A stretch of 5,116 nt of DNA from an uncultured Oxalobacteraceae bacterium (GTDB lineage: Bacteria > Pseudomonadota > Gammaproteobacteria > Burkholderiales > Burkholderiaceae_D). Shown piece after piece: positions 1 to 5,116 of this stretch. Each line of letters begins with the position of its first letter. The stretch's first letter is position 1. Made by a program: the position numbers and the translations under genes. The notes under the pieces were generated by a model, which made no database searches, was not told where the DNA came from, and was given only the letters and a program-made list of their open reading frames with translations. The DNA is taken from NCBI GenBank assembly GCA_937996605.1, contig CALKVB010000061.1, positions 1 to 5,116 on the forward strand. The letters run 5' to 3'.

Positions 1-359
1 TCATTTTGTTCTCTATGGCAAACTGCGGCTTACCAGCGACTTCAGGTTTTGTCGGTGAGTTTATGGTGATCATTGGTGCTGTTAAGTTCAATTTCTGGAT
101 CGGTATGTTGGCTGCCACGGCCTTGATTTTTGGCGCTGCATATTCTCTGTGGATGGCTAAACGCGTCATCTTCGGTGCTATTACCCATGATCACGTCGCA
201 AAACTGACAGACTTGAATAAGCGCGAATTCTTTATGTTAGGCGTGTTGGCAATCGCTGTCATCGTCATGGGTTGCTACCCAGGTCCAGTGACTGATGCGA
301 TGCAAGTATCCGTATCTGATTTGTTGAAACATGTAGCGACATCGAAGATCCCGATGTAA
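1..359 (+). CDS. nuoM: NADH-quinone oxidoreductase subunit M, 3' part
   Basis: This is the C-terminal part of the NuoM antiporter-like membrane subunit of respiratory complex I, which helps move protons across the inner membrane as NADH is oxidised and quinone reduced. The reading frame is already open at the left edge (codons from base 3), so the gene starts outside the window; the TTG at 6 is an internal leucine. The visible part begins in the conserved stretch SMANCGLPATSGFVGEF. The glutamate of GFVGEF (codon 57-59) aligns with the functional TM12 glutamate of E. coli NuoM (Glu407, from memory of the family). Two further hydrophobic segments follow, at about residues 32-52 and 75-92 of the visible peptide, then a short polar tail. 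About 100 residues follow the key Glu, as in E. coli, so the C-terminus looks complete. It is followed by nuoN in the usual operon order. Seen: the motifs and the stop TAA at 357-359. Identity is near certain. Confidence 0.96.
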   Translation, partial: ILFSMANCGLPATSGFVGEFMVIIGAVKFNFWIGMLAATALIFGAAYSLWMAKRVIFGAITHDHVAKLTDLNKREFFMLGVLAIAVIVMGCYPGPVTDAMQVSVSDLLKHVATSKIPM

Positions 360-465
360 TGCAGAATTACTGCTTCTTCCATTCTGATGTGGAGGGAGTG
401 AAGTTAATCGCTTCAGGGTGGAATGCACCACGAAGCAAAGATAAATGTAAGTAGAAATAACTAAT
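360..465 (+). other. nuoM-nuoN spacer with several small inverted repeats
   Basis: This 106-bp gap inside the operon holds no open reading frame of note. It contains several short inverted repeats: CAGAAT 362-367 with ATTCTG 381-386, TGAAG 399-403 with CTTCA 411-415, and GTGG 418-421 with CCAC 428-431. A competing 4-bp stem pairs 361-364 with 370-373. None is followed by a T-run, so none is a convincing intrinsic terminator. There is no good Shine-Dalgarno sequence just before nuoN. The structures may affect mRNA processing or stability, but with stems of 4-6 bp they could be chance. Confidence 0.3.
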
Positions 466-1944
466 ATGAACCTGATACCACTACAACTTTATCCAGAAAT
501 TTTCTTACTACTGTCGATCTGTGCGATTTTGTTGATCGATATGTTTCTTGGTGAGGAAAAACGCAATGTTACTTACGCATTGAGTTTGTTGAGTATCGGT
601 GTGTGCGGCATCTTGACGATGAACGCATCGAGTGGCTCGTCTGTATATCTGAGCAATAATATGTTCGTCTCCGATGCGATGTCGAATTTGCTTAAATTGT
701 TCTCGTACATCGCCGTCGGTGTGACATTCATTTATGGTCGTCAATACGCTAGTGACCGCGGTATGACCAAAGGTATGTTAGGTGGCGAGTTCTACGTGAT
801 TGCTATGTTCGCGTTGCTCGGCCAGATGATCATGATCTCTGGCAATAACATGTTAGTGATTTACCTTGGTCTAGAACTGATGTCCTTGGCTTTGTACGCT
901 TTGGTTGCATTGCGTCGCGACAATACGACCTCGACAGAAGCTGCGATGAAGTACTTCGTATTAGGTGCTTTGGCTTCTGGTTTCTTGTTGTACGGCATTT
1001 CCATGATCTACGGCGCAACAGGCAGTTTGAATCTGAATGTGATTGCGACTGAAGCAGCGAAGCTGACTGCAAATAAAAACATTCTGACTTTTGGTATCGT
1101 CTTTGTGGTTGCTGGTTTGGCCTTTAAATTGGGCGTTGTGCCTTTTCATATGTGGGTGCCAGACGTTTATCAGGGTTCCCCAACTGTCGTTACCTTGTTG
1201 TTGGGTGGCGCACCTAAATTGGCAGCGTTTGCAATCTGTTATCGTATTCTGGCAGAAGGCTTATTCCCTCAAGTGATCCAATGGCAGCAAATGCTAATGG
1301 TACTTGCGGTGATGTCGATGGCGGTCGGTAATATTACGGCGATAGCGCAAACCAACCTCAAACGTATGTTGGCCTATTCGACGATTTCACAAATGGGCTT
1401 TATGTTGTTGGGTTTCATTTCTGGCGTATCCAATGCCAATCCCGCCTTGGCTGTTGAAGCTTATAGCGCCTCGATGTTCTATTCGATCACTTACGTGATG
1501 ACGACTTTGGGTACCTTCGGCGTGATCTTGTTATTGTCTCGCAATGGCTTTGAAGCGGAAGAGATCGCTGATTTGAAGGGCTTGAATAAGCGTAGTAAGT
1601 GGTTTGCTTTCATCATGTTGTTGTTGATGTTCTCTTTGGCTGGTATTCCGCCATTGATGGGCTTCTACGCGAAATTGTCAGTATTGAGCTCAGTGGTCGC
1701 CGCGGGTCAAATTTGGTTAGCAGTTGCTGCGGTCTTGTTCTCGTTGATCGGTGCGTTCTATTACTTGCGTATCGTCAAAGTGATGTACTTTGATGAGCCA
1801 CAAGATCAATCTGCAATCGTAGCGAGTGCTGATATGAAGATTGTTCTCAGTGTCAATGGCTTGGCGGTGCTCTTGCTTGGTATCGTTCCCGGCCCATTGC
1901 TGACGAGTTGTGTAGAAGCGATTAAGAGTGCGCTCGCTTCTTAA
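466..1944 (+). CDS. nuoN: NADH-quinone oxidoreductase subunit N
   Basis: NuoN is one of the three antiporter-like proton-pumping subunits of the complex I membrane arm. The product has 492 residues, close to the 485 of E. coli NuoN, and is hydrophobic throughout with about 14 membrane helices. The channel residues known from E. coli are all visible: Glu137 in YLGLELMS (E. coli E133), Lys162 in MKYF (K158), Lys221 in FKLGVVPFH (K217), Lys251 in GAPKLAAF (K247) and Lys403 in FYAKL (K395). The first four keep exactly the E. coli spacing. The conserved PFHMWVPDVYQGSP and LKRMLAYSTISQMGF blocks are intact. The ATG at 466 is the first usable start after an in-frame stop at 448-450, although no clear Shine-Dalgarno precedes it, so translation may depend on coupling or leader structure. 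Leucine is mostly encoded by TTG. It is the last canonical nuo gene, followed after 38 bp by a DUF2818 gene. Confidence 0.98.
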   Translation: MNLIPLQLYPEIFLLLSICAILLIDMFLGEEKRNVTYALSLLSIGVCGILTMNASSGSSVYLSNNMFVSDAMSNLLKLFSYIAVGVTFIYGRQYASDRGMTKGMLGGEFYVIAMFALLGQMIMISGNNMLVIYLGLELMSLALYALVALRRDNTTSTEAAMKYFVLGALASGFLLYGISMIYGATGSLNLNVIATEAAKLTANKNILTFGIVFVVAGLAFKLGVVPFHMWVPDVYQGSPTVVTLLLGGAPKLAAFAICYRILAEGLFPQVIQWQQMLMVLAVMSMAVGNITAIAQTNLKRMLAYSTISQMGFMLLGFISGVSNANPALAVEAYSASMFYSITYVMTTLGTFGVILLLSRNGFEAEEIADLKGLNKRSKWFAFIMLLLMFSLAGIPPLMGFYAKLSVLSSVVAAGQIWLAVAAVLFSLIGAFYYLRIVKVMYFDEPQDQSAIVASADMKIVLSVNGLAVLLLGIVPGPLLTSCVEAIKSALAS

Positions 1945-1951
1945 GATTTTT
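1914..1951 (+). terminator. possible weak terminator/attenuator at nuoN stop
   Basis: Two mutually exclusive stems overlap the nuoN stop codon. Stem A pairs AGAAGCGA (1914-1921) with TCGCTTCT (1934-1941), 8 perfect base pairs with a 12-nt loop. Stem B pairs TTAAGA (1922-1927) with TCTTAA (1939-1944), leaving two bases before T5 at 1947-1951. Stem B plus the T-run has the shape of a weak intrinsic terminator, while forming stem A would prevent it. The bases are seen; the function is inference. Any termination must be partial if DUF2818 and the NUDIX gene are read from the nuo promoter. Confidence 0.3.
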
Positions 1952-1969
1952 CTCATTCTTTTTGTAGAT

Positions 1970-1973
1970 AAGG
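1970..1973 (+). promoter_or_regulatory. Shine-Dalgarno for the DUF2818 gene
   Basis: AAGG, within TAAGGT, lies 9 nt before the GTG at 1983. It supports GTG rather than the in-frame ATG at 2007 as the start, because no equally good site precedes the latter. Confidence 0.6.
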
Positions 1974-1982
1974 TAAGCGCTC

Positions 1983-2282
1983 GTGAACGTATCACTTTTA
2001 AGTTGGATGGTGATTGGTCTGGCGCTTGCGTTTGCGTCGCTACCGTTTCTCTCCGAACGTCTGTTCGCTGTTATCGCGTTAAAGGCGTATCCACAAAAGC
2101 CTTTTTGGTTACGTCTTATTGAATTGTTCGCCTATTACTGTTTAGTTGGAATCCTTGGTTTTGCTTTAGAGGCGAATACAGGTAATCGCTTTCCCCAAAA
2201 TCACGAGTTCTTCGTGGTGACATTTTGTATGTTCTTGGTTTTTGCTTTTCCTGCTTTTACTTTTCGCTACCTTCGAAAGTAA
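1983..2282 (+). CDS. DUF2818 family inner-membrane protein
   Basis: This is a 99-residue hydrophobic protein of unknown function that matches the DUF2818 family, which I recall as a small betaproteobacterial family commonly found next to nuoN. Three membrane helices can be predicted, at about residues 5-23, 44-62 and 76-95. Recognisable family features are the FWLRLIELFAYY stretch before helix 2, the acidic LEANTG after it, and a C-terminal helix with FVVTFCMFLVFAFPAF ending in the basic RYLRK. No catalytic motif is visible. The start is GTG: an in-frame stop lies at 1974-1976, so this is the first possible start, and an AAGG Shine-Dalgarno sits 9 nt upstream. The gene lies 38 bp after nuoN and 12 bp before the NUDIX gene, so it is probably in the nuo transcript. 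A role in complex I assembly or stability is a guess from position only. Family assignment is from memory of the pattern and is fairly secure. Confidence 0.88.
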   Translation: MNVSLLSWMVIGLALAFASLPFLSERLFAVIALKAYPQKPFWLRLIELFAYYCLVGILGFALEANTGNRFPQNHEFFVVTFCMFLVFAFPAFTFRYLRK

Positions 2283-2294
2283 GAGAATTGGTAG

Positions 2295-2888
2295 ATGAAA
2301 AAGCAAACTATAGATCTTCAGCTCGGTGCAGCAGAGAATCCGCATTTGGCCGAGGTGAAGATTGCTTCCAAGCGCGCATATGATGGAAGTTTTTTGCACG
2401 TCGAAAAAGATACTGTTCGCTTACCAGATGGCCAGCAAGTCACCCGTGAATACATCAAACATCCAGGCGCGGTTGTTATCCTACCTTTGTTCGAGGATGG
2501 TTCAGTTTTGCTCGAACGCCAGTTTCGCTATCCACTCAATCAAGTATTTTTAGAATTTCCCGCCGGAAAAATTGATCCAAACGAAGACTCTTTAGTTTGC
2601 GCAAAACGTGAGCTCAAGGAAGAGACAGGCTACTCCGCCAGTGATTGGCAATTTCTCTGCACTATCCATAATGCGATTGCCTATGCAGATGAACATCTGG
2701 ATATTTATCTGGCACGTGGCTTGATTGCAGGTGAGGCGAAACTCGACGAAGAAGAGTTCCTAGAAACCTTCACAGCCCCAGTCTCTGAGGTGTTGGAATG
2801 GGTCAAATCAGGAAAAATCACCGATGTGAAAACTGTTATCGGGGCTTTTTGGTTAGATAAAATTCTTAAGCAAGAATGGGCTTTGTGA
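2295..2888 (+). CDS. NUDIX hydrolase, ADP-ribose pyrophosphatase-like
   Basis: This 197-residue cytosolic protein is a NUDIX pyrophosphohydrolase, an enzyme type that cleaves nucleoside diphosphates linked to another group and needs a divalent metal. The Nudix box is a perfect match to GX5EX7REUXEEXGU: G91, E97, then RELKEETGY at 105-113, with E106, E109 and E110 as metal-site residues. The preceding EFPAGK (87-92) and the QFRYP at 76-80 are typical of the ADP-ribose pyrophosphatase (NudF-like) branch; E. coli NudF has 209 residues. However, the proline usually found about 16 residues after the box in ADP-ribose hydrolases is absent: this region reads NAIAYADEH (126-134), and no proline occurs between 113 and 162. 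The substrate is therefore uncertain; ADP-ribose or another ADP-sugar is most likely. The ATG lies 12 bp after the DUF2818 stop, with a weak AAGAGA (2281-2286) as ribosome site that overlaps that stop. This spacing suggests coupled translation and membership of the nuo operon. Confidence 0.93.
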   Translation: MKKQTIDLQLGAAENPHLAEVKIASKRAYDGSFLHVEKDTVRLPDGQQVTREYIKHPGAVVILPLFEDGSVLLERQFRYPLNQVFLEFPAGKIDPNEDSLVCAKRELKEETGYSASDWQFLCTIHNAIAYADEHLDIYLARGLIAGEAKLDEEEFLETFTAPVSEVLEWVKSGKITDVKTVIGAFWLDKILKQEWAL

Positions 2889-2960
2889 GTAAGTAGAAAT
2901 CTATAGCATTGGCCGATACTCCGAGCAGATTAATGTCAGCGAAGATCTAACTTATTCTTT
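2889..2960. other. convergent intergenic region, no clear terminator
   Basis: These 72 bp separate the 3' ends of the plus-strand NUDIX gene and the minus-strand HINT gene. A T-rich run (2952-2962, ending in T5) is present on the plus strand but no stable stem directly precedes it. A GCGAA/TTCGC pair (2939-2943 with 2964-2968) has a 20-nt loop and is weak. In the HINT direction, in-frame stops follow almost at once, so no toxin-like extension is encoded here. Confidence 0.4.
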
Positions 2961-3488
2961 TTATTCGCACTGGGCATGTACCCAAACGCCTTCTTCACCT
3001 GCATAGAAGGTATGAAACTCATTGACCTCGAAGTTATACACACGACCAACATCAACATTTTGATAGCACCTGAAAACGACAACATTGCCAAAATTATGAT
3101 TTTCCAATACGTCACCAGCACCTCGCATTTCACTGACAGGTGTCCAAGTAAGTCCTTTACACCAAATTGGATGGCTAGGCGTTACCCAAATGGTTTCTTT
3201 ATTTCCTGATGCGAGGTTAGCCACAATCAACTGACAAAGCGGCTGCTCGTCTTTCACAAACACTTGCGTAACTTGACGGTAAGTATCACATCCGTGCCCT
3301 AAGGCATTACCATCAGGCGGACGCTGATCATCAGGGTAAGACAAAACCCAATCGCCCACTTGTATGGTCTCAATCGGTTTCAGACCCTCTTTGGTATGAA
3401 TCAAAGTACCCGCTGCAAAACAACCACGCGGCTTAGACCCTTTCATGGATTTATTAGATTCAACTTGATCTGTAAGAATGTTTTTCAT
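2961..3488 (-). CDS. orphan HINT (intein-like, pretoxin-type) domain protein
   Basis: This 175-residue protein consists almost entirely of one HINT domain, the self-cleaving fold shared by inteins, Hedgehog proteins, bacterial intein-like (BIL) domains and polymorphic toxins. Visible blocks: nucleophile Cys23 in RGCFAAGTLIHTKEG (block A), GDWVLSY at 45-51, the TxxH motif TPSHPIW with T103 and H106 (block B), RVYNFEVNEFHTFYAG at 149-163 with H159 (block F), and GVWVHAQCE at the end with H171 (block G). The core from Cys23 to Gln173 is 151 residues, the size of a minimal HINT. In polymorphic toxins this domain sits before a C-terminal toxin; here the stop comes two residues past the expected cleavage point and no toxin follows. 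The usual VHN reads VHAQ. The first 22 residues are polar with no signal peptide. I chose ATG 3488 over the adjacent TTG 3491; neither has a Shine-Dalgarno, and an upstream in-frame stop (3510-3512) closes the frame. It follows ETF-QO by 61 bp. It could be an active BIL element or a toxin-gene remnant. Confidence 0.85.
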   Translation of the reverse strand: MKNILTDQVESNKSMKGSKPRGCFAAGTLIHTKEGLKPIETIQVGDWVLSYPDDQRPPDGNALGHGCDTYRQVTQVFVKDEQPLCQLIVANLASGNKETIWVTPSHPIWCKGLTWTPVSEMRGAGDVLENHNFGNVVVFRCYQNVDVGRVYNFEVNEFHTFYAGEEGVWVHAQCE

Positions 3489-3513
3489 CAATTTGGCGCT
3501 ATGAATGCATTAG

Positions 3514-3542
3514 TTTATTGAATCCAGATTCAATTCAATCAA
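3514..3542 (-). promoter_or_regulatory. possible weak promoter for the HINT gene
   Basis: On the minus strand, TTGATT (3542-3537) and AATAAA (3519-3514) are 17 bp apart and each matches the sigma-70 consensus at 4 of 6 bases. This would give a leader of roughly 20 nt before ATG 3488. The match is weak in an AT-rich spacer, so the HINT gene may equally be read from the ETF-QO transcript. Confidence 0.22.
3517..3534. repeat. 18-bp perfect inverted repeat between ETF-QO and HINT genes
   Basis: ATTGAATCCAGATTCAAT has two perfect 8-bp arms around a 2-bp centre. It lies between the ETF-QO stop (3550) and the HINT start (3488), inside the spacer of the possible HINT promoter. As DNA it resembles an operator for a dimeric regulator. 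As RNA it would form a 7-bp AT-rich stem with a 4-nt loop and no U-run, a poor terminator on either strand. No specific regulator is recognised. Confidence 0.5.
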
Positions 3543-3549
3543 CAACAAA

Positions 3550-5116
3550 TCACATACTAGGATAATTCGGTCCACCGCCACCTTCTGGCGTGACCCACAC
3601 GATATTTTGCGTCGGATCCTTAATATCGCAAGTTTTACAGTGCACACAATTCTGCGAATTAATTTGTAGACGATCCGCACCTTCATCGGTTTTTACATAT
3701 TCATACACACCAGCAGGGCAGTAACGGCTTTCTGGTCCTGCGTATTTCGCTAAATTGATGTTGACTGGAACGCTGGCATCTTTCAAAGTGAGATGAATAG
3801 GCTGATCTTCGGCGTGATTAGTGTTGGAGATAAACACGGAGGAAAGGCGATCAAACGTTAACTTGCCGTCTGGTTTAGGATAATTGATCGGGGAGAATTC
3901 AGAGGCCGGACGCAAGCATGCGTGATCTGGCGTCGAATGATGCAAAGTCCATGGTGCTTTACCACGCAACAAAACTTGATCGATCCAAACCAAAGGTGCA
4001 CCGAATGCGCCACGTTTGAGTAGTGGTTTCACATTGCGCGCAACATGCAATTCTTCATGCAACCAAGAGGCTTCAAACGCTGCGCTATAAGCAGTCAATT
4101 CATCGTGTTGGCGATCCACAGTCACTGCATCAAAGGCAGCCGTAGCCGCTAACATGCCGGTCTTAATTGCAGCATGACTACCCTTGATACGGCTCATATT
4201 GAGGAAGCCAGCATCGCAACCAATGAGTGCGCCGCCTGGGAAAGTGAGTTTTGGCAAAGACTGTAAGCCACCTGCAGTAATCGCACGGGCGCCATAAGAA
4301 ATACGTTTGGCACCTTCGAAATAAGTGCGAATCGCGGGATGTGTTTTGAAGCGTTGGAACTCTTCAAACGGTGAGATGTATGGGTTTTCATAAGCTAAGC
4401 CAACGACATAGCCGACCGCGACCTGATTGTTTTCGAGGTGGTATAGGAATGAACCCGCATATTGATCCATCATTGGCCAGCCCGTCGTGTGGACGACCAA
4501 GCCTGGTTTATGATGTTTCGGGTCGATCTCCCACAATTCTTTAATGCCGATACCGTAGGATTGTGGATCTTTGCCTTTGTCGAGCTCGTACTTGGCAATC
4601 ATCTGCTTGCCCAAATGGCCGCGCGCACCTTCAGCGAACAAAGTATATTTCGCGTGCAGCTCCATACCAATTTGGAAGGAGGGAGATGCTTCACCCTCAC
4701 GATTGACGCCCATATTGCCAGTCGCTACGCCTTTAACTGAACCATCGTCGTTGTATAGAACTTCAGCTGCAGTAAAGCCAGGAAATACCTCGACCCCCAA
4801 GGCTTCGGCTTGCTGCGCCAACCAACGTGTGACATTGCCCAACGAGATGATGTAATTGCCTTCGTTGTGGAAGCATTTAGGCACTAACCAATTCGGTGTG
4901 CGAATAGCGCTTGTCTCAGTCAACACCAAAATTTCATCTTCTGTCACAGGCGTATTGAGTGGCGCACCCAATTCTTTCCAATTGGGGAACAACTCGGTCA
5001 ATGCTTTGGGATCCATGATCGCGCCCGACAAGATGTGGGCACCTGGCTCGCCGCCTTTTTCGAGGACGACAACTGATACATCCTTGCCTGTTTCTGCTGC
5101 CAGTTGCTTGAGCTTG
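3550..5116 (-). CDS. electron transfer flavoprotein-ubiquinone oxidoreductase, 5' end cut by window
   Basis: ETF-QO is a membrane-associated FAD and 4Fe-4S enzyme that takes electrons from reduced electron transfer flavoprotein, supplied by acyl-CoA and other dehydrogenases, and passes them to ubiquinone. The frame stays open to the right edge; TTG at 5031 is an internal leucine, and upstream codons read KLKQLAAETG...VLEKGGEPGAHILSG, the conserved region after the FAD-binding first beta-alpha-beta unit. About 521 residues are visible of the usual ~550-560; the N-terminal GxGxxG is off-window. Numbering from 5031, LSGAIMDP is residues 1-8. Further matches are GWPMMDQYAGSFLYH (quinone/FAD region), the GGALIGCDAGFLNMSRIKGSHAAIKTGM block, and the C-terminal ferredoxin-like cluster with Cys438, Cys462, Cys465 and Cys468 (C-x23-C-x2-C-x2-C), ending PEGGGGPNYPSM. 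All four cluster cysteines are present, so it looks functional. The HINT gene follows 61 bp downstream with no obvious terminator between. Complex I genes lie beyond, in the opposite direction. Confidence 0.97.
   Translation of the reverse strand, partial: KLKQLAAETGKDVSVVVLEKGGEPGAHILSGAIMDPKALTELFPNWKELGAPLNTPVTEDEILVLTETSAIRTPNWLVPKCFHNEGNYIISLGNVTRWLAQQAEALGVEVFPGFTAAEVLYNDDGSVKGVATGNMGVNREGEASPSFQIGMELHAKYTLFAEGARGHLGKQMIAKYELDKGKDPQSYGIGIKELWEIDPKHHKPGLVVHTTGWPMMDQYAGSFLYHLENNQVAVGYVVGLAYENPYISPFEEFQRFKTHPAIRTYFEGAKRISYGARAITAGGLQSLPKLTFPGGALIGCDAGFLNMSRIKGSHAAIKTGMLAATAAFDAVTVDRQHDELTAYSAAFEASWLHEELHVARNVKPLLKRGAFGAPLVWIDQVLLRGKAPWTLHHSTPDHACLRPASEFSPINYPKPDGKLTFDRLSSVFISNTNHAEDQPIHLTLKDASVPVNINLAKYAGPESRYCPAGVYEYVKTDEGADRLQINSQNCVHCKTCDIKDPTQNIVWVTPEGGGGPNYPSM

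Noticed and set aside
6..8. TTG at 6 as the start of a small 117-residue gene.
   Set aside because: It is an internal leucine codon of nuoM; the frame is open to the left edge and the conserved NuoM TM12 motif follows at once.
447..2900. The 12-mer GTAAGTAGAAAT occurs at 447-458 and again at 2889-2900, both in intergenic sequence.
   Set aside because: About one exact 12-base match is expected by chance in a window of this size, and the two contexts share nothing else.
2951..2963. T-rich run after the NUDIX gene as an intrinsic terminator.
   Set aside because: No stable stem lies directly before the T-run; the only pairing found is 5 bp with a 20-nt loop spanning it.
2936..3133. A 65-codon minus-strand frame overlapping the 3' end of the HINT gene, considered as a frameshifted toxin tail.
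   Set aside because: It runs mostly out of frame under the HINT domain itself and extends only about 8 codons past the HINT stop, so it cannot encode a toxin domain.
4462..4855. Two plus-strand frames of 92-94 codons inside the ETF-QO gene.
   Set aside because: They lie antisense to strongly conserved ETF-QO sequence and show no domain-like character or ribosome site; they are shadows.
5029..5031. TTG at 5031 as the start of ETF-QO.
   Set aside because: The frame continues upstream with conserved ETF-QO sequence (VLEKGGEPGAHI) to the window edge, and the true start lies outside.

Overview
The window looks like a chromosomal segment of a betaproteobacterium of the order Burkholderiales. The best fit is Oxalobacteraceae, with an Undibacterium-like genus possible. 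This rests on the gene order nuoM-nuoN-DUF2818-NUDIX, which I recall as typical of that order, and on protein sequence character. The base composition looks moderate (by eye, mid-to-upper 40s % GC) and TTG leucine codons are very frequent. The genus is inference.

Plus strand, 1-2888: this is the 3' end of the respiratory complex I (nuo) operon. It holds the last ~119 codons of nuoM, a 106-bp spacer, a complete nuoN with all expected proton-channel charged residues, a three-helix membrane protein of the DUF2818 family, and a NUDIX hydrolase of the ADP-ribose pyrophosphatase type. The last three genes are tightly packed (38 and 12 bp gaps) and are probably co-transcribed with nuo. Two mutually exclusive hairpins followed by T5 sit at the nuoN stop and could tune read-through into the last two genes.

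Minus strand, 5116-2961: this starts with most of an electron transfer flavoprotein-ubiquinone oxidoreductase (ETF-QO), whose N-terminus lies beyond the window. After 61 bp comes a small orphan HINT (intein-like, pretoxin-type) gene. Both ETF-QO and complex I feed electrons to ubiquinone, so the two arms share a respiratory theme, although they are convergent and separately transcribed.

The least ordinary item is the HINT gene. It has the catalytic-site residues of a Hog/intein fold (Cys block A, TxxH block B, blocks F and G). It has only a 22-residue N-terminal flank, ends two residues after the predicted cleavage point, and carries no toxin, no signal peptide and no immunity partner. Its C-terminal junction reads H-A-Q-C-E instead of the usual V-H-N. 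An 18-bp perfect dyad lies just upstream of it. It may be a stand-alone bacterial intein-like element or the remnant of a polymorphic toxin cassette. I see no RNA genes, insertion sequences, CRISPR arrays or attachment sites.
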